A stretch of 40,531 nucleotides of DNA, taken from assembly GCA_024682995.1 (NCBI GenBank), contig JAIKYR010000078.1, forward strand, positions 1 through 40,531. The letters run 5' to 3'. This document shows positions 17,149-25,528 of this stretch, one piece after another. The translations under genes were made by a program, and so were the position numbers. Within the stretch, counting starts at the first letter, position 1. Every line of letters starts with the position of its first letter. The notes under the pieces are model-generated. The model had not been told where the DNA came from. It made no database searches and worked only from the letters and a program-made list of their open reading frames with translations. Origin of the DNA: Bacteroidales bacterium (GTDB taxonomy: Bacteria > Bacteroidota > Bacteroidia > Bacteroidales > WCHB1-69).

Positions 17149-17838
17149 ATGCTTACAAAGAAAACTGACAAAGGAAATCTGGAGAATAAGAGAGGTCTCT
17201 TCATTCTCTTCGGGCTTGTGATTGTTTTGGGCCTGGTATATGCCGGTTTCGAACTGTTTGCCAGCGAAGACAAAGCACCCGCGTTTACAATGGCTGATGA
17301 CGACTTCATCGAGGTGAAGGACGAGGATGTCATTGCCACCGACCAAACCCCGCCGCCGCCACAAGAGCAACCCGCGCAGCAACAGGAAGTGGTGCTGAAC
17401 ATTGTGGAGGACAACATCAAGGTCAACACCGATCTGGATTTCAGCCAAGACTTCATCGAAGATGAGGTTATTGAAGAGGTGGACAACTCGGATGTGGATG
17501 TCATTGAAGAAGAAGCTGATGATGCTCCTCCCGTTCATTTCACGGAAGAGATGCCAGAATTCCCCGGTGGTCCGGAAGCACTGAATTCTTTCCTCACCAA
17601 GGAAATCCAATACCCTGAAGTGGCCCGTAACAACGGCATTATGGGTACGGTGCTGGTTGAGTTCGTGGTCGAAAAGGACGGTCGTGTCAGCAACGCTAAG
17701 GTGAAAGTGCCGTTGTTCCCTGACTGCGATAAAGAGGCTGTCCGTGGTGTGATGGCCATGCCGAAATGGAAACCTGGCAAGAACATGGGCAAGCCCGTAC
17801 GTTGCTTCTATCAGGTTCCTGTCACCTTCAGAATGTAA
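17149..17838 (+). CDS. tonB: Energy transducer TonB
   Basis: TonB couples the inner-membrane proton motive force to outer-membrane receptors. The 229-residue protein has one N-terminal membrane helix (about 16-38, RGLFILFGLVIVLGLVYAGF). A periplasmic linker follows that is Pro-rich near 64-72 and then strongly acidic near 85-125. The C-terminal TonB domain (about 140-229) shows MPEFPGGPEALNSFL, IQYPEVARNNGIMGTVLVEF and MPKWKPGKNMGKPV. The motif FPGG...YP...GTV...F is typical of Bacteroidota TonB proteins. exbB and exbD are not adjacent. The partner receptor is unknown; the large receptor at 30366-34166 is one possibility. Confidence 0.93.
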   Translation: MLTKKTDKGNLENKRGLFILFGLVIVLGLVYAGFELFASEDKAPAFTMADDDFIEVKDEDVIATDQTPPPPQEQPAQQQEVVLNIVEDNIKVNTDLDFSQDFIEDEVIEEVDNSDVDVIEEEADDAPPVHFTEEMPEFPGGPEALNSFLTKEIQYPEVARNNGIMGTVLVEFVVEKDGRVSNAKVKVPLFPDCDKEAVRGVMAMPKWKPGKNMGKPVRCFYQVPVTFRM

Positions 17839-17860
17839 GCTTAATTATCTTATAAACCAA

Positions 17861-17897
17861 AAGGCTGAATCTCCCATCGGAAATTCAGCCTTTTTAT
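17861..17897. terminator. Bidirectional intrinsic terminator between tonB and dxs
   Basis: AAGGCTGAAT (17861-17870) and ATTCAGCCTT (17883-17892) form a perfect ten-pair stem with a twelve-base loop. T-rich sequence follows on the plus strand, and a run of four T follows on the minus strand. It lies between the convergent tonB and dxs genes, so it can end both transcripts. Confidence 0.88.
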
Positions 17898-17911
17898 TTA
17901 TGCCCTAATCA

Positions 17912-19807
17912 TTAACGCCACAAACTTTCAATGGTTTGCTTGATATTGTCCACATCCAGCCCCACTTCGTGGTAGAGATGCGGAATGTCACCATGGGATA
18001 TAAACCGGTCCGGGATGGCAATATGATGCAGATTGTTGTCCAGTTGATGGCTTTCCAGAAATTCCGCAACCGCAGAGAACAGGCCGCCTTTTTCGGTGCC
18101 GTCTTCCACTGTAATCCAGGTCTTGTGCGTATCGGCTAATGAAAGCAGCAGGGTCTCGTCTATTGGCTTGAGGAAACGCATGTCCACATGGGTCGGATGG
18201 ATGTTCTTCTCCTTCAGTTGGTCAAGCGCTTGGGCCACGTTATTTCCGATGGGGCCAATGGTGATCAGAGCAATCTGTTCGCCTTGTCGCAGCAGCTGTC
18301 CTTTCCCGATGGGGATGTCACACGGCTCGTTGTGCCAGTCGGGGAGTACGCCCCGTCCGCGCGGGTAGCGGATGACGAACGGCAGTCCGCCCTGTTTCGC
18401 GTTGTGGTAGGCTGTCACCATCAGGTTGCGGAGTTCATGCTCATTTAAAGGTGATGATATGATGAGGTCAGGAACAGCCCGCAGGAAAGCCAGATCGAAG
18501 GTTCCCTGATGGGTGGCACCGTCTTCGCCCACAAGACCGGCTCTGTCAAGGCAGAATATCACTGGCAGTTTTTGCAAGGCCACGTCGTGAATTACCTGGT
18601 CGTAACTACGCTGGAAGAAAGAAGAGTAAATGTTGCAGAAGGGGATAAGTCCTTCGGCGGCTAATCCGGCTGAGAATGTCACGGCGTGCTGCTCGGCAAT
18701 GCCCACGTCGAAAACACGGTTGGGGAACACGTCGTTCATGATGGTCAGGGAACAGCCCGTACCCATTGCCGGCGTGATTCCCACCACTTTCTCATCCTGT
18801 TGTGCCAACTCCAAAATGGTATGTCCGAACACATCTTGGAATTTGGGCGGGAGATTCTGGTTTTGTGGCTGTTGGATAATCTGACCGGTAGTCGGGTCGA
18901 ATTTGCCTGGTGCGTGATAGGCCGTTTGGTTCTGCTCTGCCATATCCAGTCCTTTGCCTTTCACGGTCAACACGTGGAAGAGTTTTAATCCCGGGAGGGC
19001 TTTCAATGCCTGCAGGGTTTTCACCAAATGGATGACATCATGCCCGTCGGCGGGACCGAAATAGCGGTATCCAAGGCTTTGGAACCAGTTGCTGCCGCCG
19101 AGCAGATAGCCTTTTATGCCATTGCCCATCCCGCTGAAGAAGCGGGTGATGCGGTTGGATTGTTTGGTCTTAAAAGTGAAAATGTTCCAAATACGGTTTT
19201 TGAAACGATTATATTGGGGCGAAGCGGTGATGGAGAGCAGATAGCGGCTCATAGCACCGGTGCTCTGGTCAATGGAAATCCTGTTGTCGTTGAGAATGAC
19301 CATCATGTTCACATCGCGGAAGGCGGCCTGGTTCATGGCTTCAAAAGCCATACCGCCTGTCATAGCCCCATCGCCGATGATGGCGATATGGTTGCGCTCC
19401 ATATTCCCTTCCATTTTGGCGGCCATCGCCATTCCCAAGGCGGCGGAGATGGACGTGGAGGAGTGCCCGGTGCCGAACGCGTCGTATTCGCTCTCCTCGC
19501 GGCGCGGGAAACCACTGATGCCATGATAGCACCGGTTGGTGTGGAAGAGACTTTTACGCCCCGTCAGAATCTTATGGCAATAGGCTTGGTGTCCCACATC
19601 CCACACCAACTTGTCGTTGGGAGTGTCAAACACATAATGCAGGGCTACCGTCAGCTCCACCACACCCAAACTTGACCCTAAATGGCCAGGGTGCTTGGCT
19701 GTCTGTTCGATGATGAAGGAACGCAGCTCGTCGCAAAGCTGGGGCAGTGCTGACACCGGCAGCTTGCGGAGGTCTTCAGGAGTGTTGATCTGGTCAAGGT
19801 AAGCCAT
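17912..19807 (-). CDS. dxs: 1-deoxy-D-xylulose-5-phosphate synthase
   Basis: DXS condenses pyruvate and glyceraldehyde-3-phosphate, using thiamine diphosphate, as the first step of the MEP isoprenoid pathway. In this 631-residue protein the conserved opening HPGHLGSSLGVVEL (39-52) and VWDVGHQAYCHKILTGR (68-84) are followed by FGTGHSSTSISAALG. The TPP motif runs from GDG (145-147) to NDN (173-175). The catalytic-glutamate segment is VGIAEQHAVTFSAGLAAEG, followed by the transketolase-like pyrimidine and C-terminal domains. The start codon shares one base with the preceding glycosyltransferase stop (TAATG), so translation is probably coupled. It is the last gene of its operon. Confidence 0.97.
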   Translation of the reverse strand: MAYLDQINTPEDLRKLPVSALPQLCDELRSFIIEQTAKHPGHLGSSLGVVELTVALHYVFDTPNDKLVWDVGHQAYCHKILTGRKSLFHTNRCYHGISGFPRREESEYDAFGTGHSSTSISAALGMAMAAKMEGNMERNHIAIIGDGAMTGGMAFEAMNQAAFRDVNMMVILNDNRISIDQSTGAMSRYLLSITASPQYNRFKNRIWNIFTFKTKQSNRITRFFSGMGNGIKGYLLGGSNWFQSLGYRYFGPADGHDVIHLVKTLQALKALPGLKLFHVLTVKGKGLDMAEQNQTAYHAPGKFDPTTGQIIQQPQNQNLPPKFQDVFGHTILELAQQDEKVVGITPAMGTGCSLTIMNDVFPNRVFDVGIAEQHAVTFSAGLAAEGLIPFCNIYSSFFQRSYDQVIHDVALQKLPVIFCLDRAGLVGEDGATHQGTFDLAFLRAVPDLIISSPLNEHELRNLMVTAYHNAKQGGLPFVIRYPRGRGVLPDWHNEPCDIPIGKGQLLRQGEQIALITIGPIGNNVAQALDQLKEKNIHPTHVDMRFLKPIDETLLLSLADTHKTWITVEDGTEKGGLFSAVAEFLESHQLDNNLHHIAIPDRFISHGDIPHLYHEVGLDVDNIKQTIESLWR

Positions 19808-21015
19808 TATTTTGCAGTGAGGTTATGGTAAAAATCCAGGATTTGGTCCGTGATGAGGTCGTTGTTGTGATTCATGGCTATAAAGTTGCGGGCATTTTCA
19901 CCGATAATAGTGCAAAGGTCGGGCGTGGTGATACACTTGTTGATGATGTTGAGGAACTCCTCCGGCGTGTTGGCGATGAAGAGGTGCTTGCCGTCTTCGA
20001 TATCCATTCCTTCCGCACCGACAGTGGTGGTGATGACAATCCTTCCCAAAGCCATAGCTTCCACAATCTTGATGCGTATGCCGCTGCCCGAGAGCAGCGG
20101 TACAATCATCATATCGTGCGACAGGATGAACTCGTTGGCATCGGGCACTTCCCCTGCGATGACGACGTTCTCGTCGTGACGTTGGTAAAGGCGGTCGGGG
20201 ATGCTGTGTCCGGCCAGCGTGAAGGTGAGGGTAGGGTGTGCACGGTGAATCTCCGGCCACACCTCATCCAGAAACCACTCCACACCCTCAATGTTGGGAG
20301 ACCAGTTCATGCTGCCGATATGGCACAGAGAGGGCTCGTCGGAGGGAATATAATCCTCCTCGTTTTCATATTTCTCCATGTCCAGCCCAAAGGTGATGAT
20401 TGTGCCCGGCACGTCCGGGGCTGTCTGCTCAAAGAAGCGGTGGTCGGGTTCCGATATGGTCATATAGCCGTCCACCTGCTGCAGGATGCTGTTTTCTACC
20501 CGTTCCAGCTGGCGGGCGTTGGTCTTGTATATCAGTTTGCGCAACGGCCATGATTCGTTGTCGGCGAGACGTTGCCAGATCTGGTGCTCAATGTTGTGCA
20601 GCCGGAGAATGATTTTTGCTTGGGAGTGTTTCCGAATAGTTTCAATATAAGGGGTAACATAGATGGATTCCAGATGGATAATGTCAAACGTTTCATGTTC
20701 TAATATCCATATCAGTTTGGAAACCATTGATTTGGAGTAAAAACGATTGATCTGGTAGGGTTGTCTATGCAGGAACGCACGGAGTGCATCCCGGAAACGG
20801 GGGGTCGTGTCAATGAATACCGATTCGAAGCACGTCTTCTGGAGGTACTCTTTGGGCATGGCATCCAATTTCACGGGGTGCTTGGGGGTTTCAATCGCAA
20901 CCACCTTGACTTCCTGTCCGTTTTGGAGGAGGCCGTCCGTGATATTATGAATGGCAATACATCCGCCATCAATTAAGGGTAAGGGCGGTTTATGACACAG
21001 TTGGAGAATCTTCAT
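19807..21015 (-). CDS. Glycosyltransferase family 4 protein
   Basis: A 402-residue GT-B glycosyltransferase. The N-terminal opening KILQLCHKPPLPLIDGG resembles the nucleotide-sugar/acceptor start of GT4 enzymes. The C-terminal half holds GSMNWSPNIEGVEWFLDEVW and LAGHSIP, and the donor-binding segment LSGSGIRIKIVEAMALGRIVITT shows the E-x7-E-type GT4 pattern. There is no membrane helix; it probably works on the cytoplasmic side of the membrane. It overlaps the upstream lptF/G-like gene by 26 bases and the dxs start by one base. Neighbours suggest a role in LPS, capsule or another envelope glycan, but donor and acceptor cannot be inferred. Confidence 0.9.
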   Translation of the reverse strand: MKILQLCHKPPLPLIDGGCIAIHNITDGLLQNGQEVKVVAIETPKHPVKLDAMPKEYLQKTCFESVFIDTTPRFRDALRAFLHRQPYQINRFYSKSMVSKLIWILEHETFDIIHLESIYVTPYIETIRKHSQAKIILRLHNIEHQIWQRLADNESWPLRKLIYKTNARQLERVENSILQQVDGYMTISEPDHRFFEQTAPDVPGTIITFGLDMEKYENEEDYIPSDEPSLCHIGSMNWSPNIEGVEWFLDEVWPEIHRAHPTLTFTLAGHSIPDRLYQRHDENVVIAGEVPDANEFILSHDMMIVPLLSGSGIRIKIVEAMALGRIVITTTVGAEGMDIEDGKHLFIANTPEEFLNIINKCITTPDLCTIIGENARNFIAMNHNNDLITDQILDFYHNLTAK

Positions 21016-22459
21016 GACGTTTTATAAAGGATGATTTTATTTTTTTCAATTTTTCCACCATCTTGGAATAGGTTTCCGGCGAGAATATGGCCGAATCCGT
21101 GGTGGCGTGATAGGTCAGGAAAATGCAGATAGGGAAAAGTACGAAGGAGGAGAGCCACATGCCGAACCAAACGGGCATGGCACTGGTCTTGGCGATTTTC
21201 TCCCCCATAATGGAAATGGCGAAATAAAGGGTGAAGAAGACGACCGTGATGACCAGCGGAATACCAATGCCGCCCTTTCGGATGATGGACCCTAAGGGAG
21301 CTCCGATGAAGAAGAAGAGCAGGCAGGCAACAGAAAGGGTGAATTTTCTGAGGTATTCAATCTGGAAGCCCCACAGGTACGATGTGCGGAATGCCATATC
21401 CTGATAGGCGAATTTGACGTTGAACACGTATGATTGGGCTTGATTCTCCGCATTGCGGAACATACGCTCGCGGACGATGGGGGTGAGGGTTGTCAAGTCC
21501 AAGGCCTGCTGTCGCGACATGGTGTCGAAACAGCTGTCTTCCTTTACCAGCCAGTTGAAAAAATAGAGACTGCTGAAGAAGACCTTGGAAGCTCCGTGGG
21601 CTAGTCCGGTAATATCCTTCTTCAGAGTGTCGATTTTGTGGTTGAGCTGTTTGGTGGTCATGGCGGTGGAGTGGCCCTGATAGAGACTTTCATCCACTTT
21701 GCCCATTTCAAAACTGGACATGTCGAAGCGCTTGTATTGTTTGGAAAAGGTGGCGCGTGTGAGTGGATAGTGTTGCCGGCCATCTTTTTGGATACCGGAT
21801 TTGGAACTCTCGTCCCAAAAAGAACCGTCATAAAGGGTGAACAGCAGATAGTGCTTGTCAGGTGTGACAGTCATCACACCCTCTTTGGCGTAGGTGACAG
21901 TGGTGTTACCTTGATGGCTGGAATGGTCGTAAATCAGAACATCTTTGATTTTTTCCCCGTCCGGCATCTTCTTGCCCACACGGATGGAGTAGTTGTCCAA
22001 TCCGGTGTAAAACACGCCCTCTTCGATGTTCAAGGCCGGTTTCTGTTCCTGAATGTCGAACAGCATCATCCTGAGTTTCACGCTGGCTTTAGGTATGGCC
22101 ACATTGGAAAACAGGAAAGCTATCACGGAAATGACAATGGACAATATGGCCAACGGTCTCATCATCCTGCTGATGGGAATACCAGCGGATTTCATGGCTA
22201 CTATCTCATAGCGTTCCCCCATATTGCCGAAGGTCATCAAAGAGGCCAGCAGCACCGCCAGGGGGAAAGCCATGGAGGTGAGGGTGATAGATGCGTAGAA
22301 GAGGAGTTTAAGCAGTATGCTGAGTTCCAATCCCTTGCCGACGAGTTCATCAACCCATTTCCATAAAAACTGCATCAGTAGCACAAAAAGGGCCACGAAG
22401 AATGTGAGGGCAAAAGGCCCGAGAAAGTTTTTTATGAGATATCGGTTGATGATTTTCAC
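20990..22459 (-). CDS. LptF/LptG-family permease (YjgP/YjgQ)
   Basis: This permease belongs to the ABC system that extracts LPS from the inner membrane. Over 489 residues there are N-terminal helices (MKIINRYLIKNFLGPFALTFFVALFVLLMQFLWKW), the family segment KLLFYASITLTSMAFPLAVLLASLMTFGNM, a central periplasmic domain (about 135-370) and C-terminal helices (ACLLFFFIGAPLGSIIRKGGIG). The motif near 84-105, GERYEIVAMKSAGIPISRMMRP, is the coupling-helix signature of LptF and LptG. Only one such gene is present here; the second permease and lptB must lie elsewhere. It follows the transketolase gene by 20 bases. Confidence 0.93.
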   Translation of the reverse strand: MKIINRYLIKNFLGPFALTFFVALFVLLMQFLWKWVDELVGKGLELSILLKLLFYASITLTSMAFPLAVLLASLMTFGNMGERYEIVAMKSAGIPISRMMRPLAILSIVISVIAFLFSNVAIPKASVKLRMMLFDIQEQKPALNIEEGVFYTGLDNYSIRVGKKMPDGEKIKDVLIYDHSSHQGNTTVTYAKEGVMTVTPDKHYLLFTLYDGSFWDESSKSGIQKDGRQHYPLTRATFSKQYKRFDMSSFEMGKVDESLYQGHSTAMTTKQLNHKIDTLKKDITGLAHGASKVFFSSLYFFNWLVKEDSCFDTMSRQQALDLTTLTPIVRERMFRNAENQAQSYVFNVKFAYQDMAFRTSYLWGFQIEYLRKFTLSVACLLFFFIGAPLGSIIRKGGIGIPLVITVVFFTLYFAISIMGEKIAKTSAMPVWFGMWLSSFVLFPICIFLTYHATTDSAIFSPETYSKMVEKLKKIKSSFIKRHEDSPTVS

Positions 22460-22479
22460 GCTACAGCGGATAAGGATTG

Positions 22480-23322
22480 TTAGTAATCACCGAGGGTTTC
22501 CGGCAGCTGGGCCAGTGCGGCGGCAGCTTGCTCATCGTTGGGTGCCGAGCCGTGCCATTTGTGCGTGCCCATCATGAAGTCCACACCTTTGCCCATTTCC
22601 GTTTTCATAATGATGGCGACGGGTTTTTGGTTGCGTGCCAAGGTCTTCGCTAATGTGAGTGTCTGCACGCATTTCTTCATGTCGTTGCCGTCCATTTCCA
22701 GCACCATCCAGTCGAAAGCCTCGAACTTGGAACGGAGCTTGCCAAGGTTGCACACCTGATTGGTGGGTCCGTCAATCTGCTTGCCGTTGTAGTCCACGGT
22801 CACGATGAGGTTGTCCACATGTTTGGCTCCGGCAAACATCAGAGCCTCCCAAATCTGGCCTTCCTGCAGTTCGCCGTCGCCGGTCAGGGCGTAGACCAGA
22901 TGCGGGTCCTGGTTGGCTTTCTTCGCCAAAGCGGCACCAATGGCCACCGAGACACCCTGCCCCAATGAGCCGGAAGCGATGCGGATGCCGGGCAGACCCT
23001 CCACTGGGGTGGGGTGTCCTTGCAGACGCGTGTGCAGTTTGCGGAATGTCGCCAGTTCGGAGACGGGGAAATAGCCTCTGCGGGCCATCACACTATACAA
23101 CACCGGCGAAATATGTCCGTTGGATAAAAAGAACATGTCCTCACCAGTACCTTCTTTGGTGAACTTTTCAGGATCAATCTCCATAATCTGGAAAAAGAGC
23201 GCCGTCAGGAAATCGGCGCATCCGAGTGAACCGCCGGGGTGTCCCGACTTGGCACCGTGAACCATGCGGATGATGTCTCTCCGTACTTGAGCAGCTATGT
23301 CCTGCAATCCTTTTGTATCCAT
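22480..23322 (-). CDS. Transketolase N-terminal subunit
   Basis: The N-terminal (TPP-binding) half of a split transketolase, 280 residues against about 660 for the single-chain enzyme. Landmarks are KSGHPGGSLGCADFLTALFF (26-45), LSNGHISPVLYSVMARRGYF, GSLGQGVSVAIGAALA and the TPP motif TGDGELQEGQIWEAL to NLIVTVDYNGKQIDG. The C-terminal half, needed for activity, is not next to it: the next gene is the LptF/G permease. The partner must be encoded elsewhere. Transketolase shuffles two-carbon units in the non-oxidative pentose phosphate pathway. Confidence 0.93.
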   Translation of the reverse strand: MDTKGLQDIAAQVRRDIIRMVHGAKSGHPGGSLGCADFLTALFFQIMEIDPEKFTKEGTGEDMFFLSNGHISPVLYSVMARRGYFPVSELATFRKLHTRLQGHPTPVEGLPGIRIASGSLGQGVSVAIGAALAKKANQDPHLVYALTGDGELQEGQIWEALMFAGAKHVDNLIVTVDYNGKQIDGPTNQVCNLGKLRSKFEAFDWMVLEMDGNDMKKCVQTLTLAKTLARNQKPVAIIMKTEMGKGVDFMMGTHKWHGSAPNDEQAAAALAQLPETLGDY

Positions 23323-23342
23323 ATTAAAATTAATTTTTCGGT

Positions 23343-23744
23343 TTATAATTTGATTTTTTTGGCGATATCAGCAGCAATCTGCTGGAATTCCTCCGGGCTT
23401 AGCTGGACCCGTTCGGCCTTGAAATTGAGGTCGCCAACCCCGTTGATGGGCACCAGATGGATGTGGTTGTGCGGCACGTCAATGCCGATGACGGCCACAC
23501 CGATGCGGTTGCATGGGATTGCTTCCCGGATGCCGACGGCAACCTTCTTTGCAAAGACCATCATCTCTCCTAACAGGTCATCCGGCAGGTCGAAGATGTA
23601 GTCGTTTTGCAGCTTGGTGATGACCAAAGTGTGTCCCTTGGCGATAGGGGAAATGTCCAAAAAGGCGAAGAATTTGTCGTTTTCAGCTATTTTATAGCAG
23701 GGAATTTCGCCTTTGACGATTTTGGTGAAAATGGTATCTTCCAT
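23343..23744 (-). CDS. HIT family nucleotide-binding protein
   Basis: A 133-residue histidine-triad protein. The opening TIFTKIVKGEIPCYKIAEND and the middle FLDISPIAKGHTLVI are typical of the Hint/PKCI branch. The active-site triad is HNHIHLVPI. Such proteins hydrolyse adenosine 5'-phosphoramidates and similar purine derivatives in the cytoplasm. It sits 17 bases after greA and 20 bases before the transketolase gene, in the same transcription direction, so it is likely in the greA operon. The physiological substrate is not known. Confidence 0.93.
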   Translation of the reverse strand: MEDTIFTKIVKGEIPCYKIAENDKFFAFLDISPIAKGHTLVITKLQNDYIFDLPDDLLGEMMVFAKKVAVGIREAIPCNRIGVAVIGIDVPHNHIHLVPINGVGDLNFKAERVQLSPEEFQQIAADIAKKIKL

Positions 23745-23761
23745 AATGGTGTTTTTTAGGA

Positions 23762-24235
23762 TTAGCGTGATATATCCAGAATTTCAAAGTCCATGCTGCC
23801 AGCGGGGGCCTGCACCGTCACGGTGTCACCTTTGGAATTGCCAATCAGGGCTTTTGCCAGCGGGCTTGATACGGAAATCTTACCGGCTTTGAGGTCGGAT
23901 TCGGATTCCGGGACGATGGTGTACGTCATTGTGGCGTTGTTTTTGACATTGCGAACCTTCACGATGGAGTAAATGAGCACTTTGGAGATGTCGATTTTGG
24001 ATTCGTCCAGGATGCGAGCTTTGGCGATGAGATTGCGCAGGTTGGCAATCTTGAGTTCCAGCAGTCCCTGGGCTTCCTTGGCGGCATCATATTCTGCGTT
24101 TTCCGAAAGATCACCCTTGTCGCGGGCCTCTGCTATCGCCTGTGAGATTTTGGGCCGCTCCACGGATTCCAGTTCGTTGAGTTCGCGCTTCAGTGCATCC
24201 AAGCCTTCTTGAGTGTAATACTTTACGTCTTCCAT
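23762..24235 (-). CDS. greA: Transcription elongation factor GreA
   Basis: GreA enters the RNA polymerase secondary channel and stimulates cleavage of backtracked transcripts. The 157-residue length is usual. The N-terminal coiled coil (YYTQEGLDALKRELNELESV) ends in the conserved tip GDLSENAEYDAAKEAQ (residues 41-56), with the acidic residues that act at the polymerase active site. The C-terminal FKBP-like domain shows SPLAKALIGNSKGDTVTVQAP. It is the first gene of the operon running to dxs. A strong terminator lies only about 25 bases upstream of its ATG, and no clear promoter is visible between them. Confidence 0.96.
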   Translation of the reverse strand: MEDVKYYTQEGLDALKRELNELESVERPKISQAIAEARDKGDLSENAEYDAAKEAQGLLELKIANLRNLIAKARILDESKIDISKVLIYSIVKVRNVKNNATMTYTIVPESESDLKAGKISVSSPLAKALIGNSKGDTVTVQAPAGSMDFEILDISR

Positions 24236-24259
24236 TTTTTCTTCTTCTTGTTAAAATAT

Positions 24260-24294
24260 AAAATAGAAGAGACCGTAAAAGTCTCTTCTATTTT
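24260..24294 (-). terminator. Strong intrinsic terminator after the PorV-like gene
   Basis: A perfect 14-pair stem: AAAATAGAAGAGAC (24260-24273) and GTCTCTTCTATTTT (24281-24294), loop seven bases. On the minus strand the stem ends in TTTT followed by ATATTTT. It lies 24 bases after the stop of the PorV-like gene and 25 bases before the greA start codon, so it should end the three-gene receptor operon. Confidence 0.85.
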
Positions 24295-24318
24295 GGGGTT
24301 ATAAAAGGATTTAAAATT

Positions 24319-25500
24319 CTATAAGGTGACTTTGATACCCATGACGTGATTGCCTTTCCACTTGTTGGTGAATCTGTAGGCATAGTCAATGTAGATACGG
24401 GCACCAGTGTTGCCTTTCTTCAAGGGGATAACGGCCGTGGCACCAACGGAAGGACCGGCAAAGAACGAATCGTTGTTGAACAGAATCGTATTGATATCAT
24501 TGCCTTCTTCGTCGGTCTCCGTACGTTTCGTGACATTCTCAAGGGCATAGCCGGCGCGAACCATGAAGTAGTTCATGAAGCCGTATTCAAGACCCAGAGC
24601 GAAAATGTCGCGAGAGTAGGAGTTGGCGGTGAAAGTACCAGCCAGTGTGATGCGGTGTGCGGCGTCATCGCGGGTGAGGCCTTCTTCTTCCAGTTCGGCT
24701 TTGGACATGCTGGCATATTCGCCGCCGAAGAACAGGAAGTCGTAGGAAATACCAATAGCCAGCAGAGAGGGCATCTCGTATTCGGCGGAACGTACAGCTA
24801 ACGTCTGTTCAACCGATGTGTTGTTGATGCGGCCTCTGTAGGACATACCGTCACCCTTGTAAGACATGGGCAGACCAATGTTCTTCAAGGTTACGCCGAT
24901 TTTGAAGTTCTCAAATTTACCGGCAATGTACTGCACACCAGCGTCAATGGCGAAGCCCGTGGCATGCAAGTCGGCGATGCGCTCGTTCACAATCTTCAGG
25001 GAGACACCACCCTTGATGAAGTTGTTGAACGATTTGGCATAATGGATGCCGATAACGGAGAGGGAGGGGGAGAAGGTTCCCAAACCGCCATCCGGTTGGT
25101 TGACTGTGGTGATTTGTACGTTACCGAAGCCCATGGATGAGAAGGAGATGGCGAGCGTACCAAAATCACGGGTTTTGCCAAGATGTTGGGCAAAGGCCAG
25201 TGCGTTGATGTTAATGCCGCAGTTGGAACCTACCAGATATTGGGTGCGGTTGAACGCGAACTCCGTCTTTTTCACGTACGTCAAACCGGCCACGTTGGAA
25301 TAGACAGACTCCAATCCGCGGATTTCAGCCACGCCGGCATTCGCCATACCATTGGTGCGTGCCCAAGGGTCTATCAACAGGTGCGATGCACCAGCCTGAC
25401 CGGAACGGTCTCTGTTACCTGCCAGTACGTTATAGGACGTACCGACAGATAAAAGAGCAATCAATGTGCAAATTATTAATGACTTATATATATTTTTCAT
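24319..25500 (-). CDS. PorV/PorQ-like outer-membrane beta-barrel protein
   Basis: A 393-residue exported barrel: signal peptide about 1-27 (ending YNVLA), then the family N-terminus HLLIDPWARTNGMANAGVAEIRGLESVYSNVAGL. That pattern (small-residue-rich first strand, then N-x-A-G) is typical of the PorV/PorQ (UPF0164) group with a FadL-like fold. Further strands are evident, for example FGTLAISFSSMGFGNV, DIFALGLEYGFMNYFMVRAGYALENV and ARIYIDYAYRFTN. PorV shuttles type IX substrates to the attachment complex; paralogues of unknown role are common. Its place 28 bases after a 1602-residue exported protein suggests a dedicated partner. It is the last gene before the terminator at 24260-24294. Confidence 0.82.
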   Translation of the reverse strand: MKNIYKSLIICTLIALLSVGTSYNVLAGNRDRSGQAGASHLLIDPWARTNGMANAGVAEIRGLESVYSNVAGLTYVKKTEFAFNRTQYLVGSNCGININALAFAQHLGKTRDFGTLAISFSSMGFGNVQITTVNQPDGGLGTFSPSLSVIGIHYAKSFNNFIKGGVSLKIVNERIADLHATGFAIDAGVQYIAGKFENFKIGVTLKNIGLPMSYKGDGMSYRGRINNTSVEQTLAVRSAEYEMPSLLAIGISYDFLFFGGEYASMSKAELEEEGLTRDDAAHRITLAGTFTANSYSRDIFALGLEYGFMNYFMVRAGYALENVTKRTETDEEGNDINTILFNNDSFFAGPSVGATAVIPLKKGNTGARIYIDYAYRFTNKWKGNHVMGIKVTL

Positions 25501-25528
25501 ATTCTTGAGTTTTTACAGATTAATAATT

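Noticed and set aside
17410-17540. Strongly acidic stretch in the TonB linker as a novel feature
   Set aside because: Acidic or Pro-rich linkers before the MPEFPGG segment are common in Bacteroidota TonB proteins, so this is ordinary.
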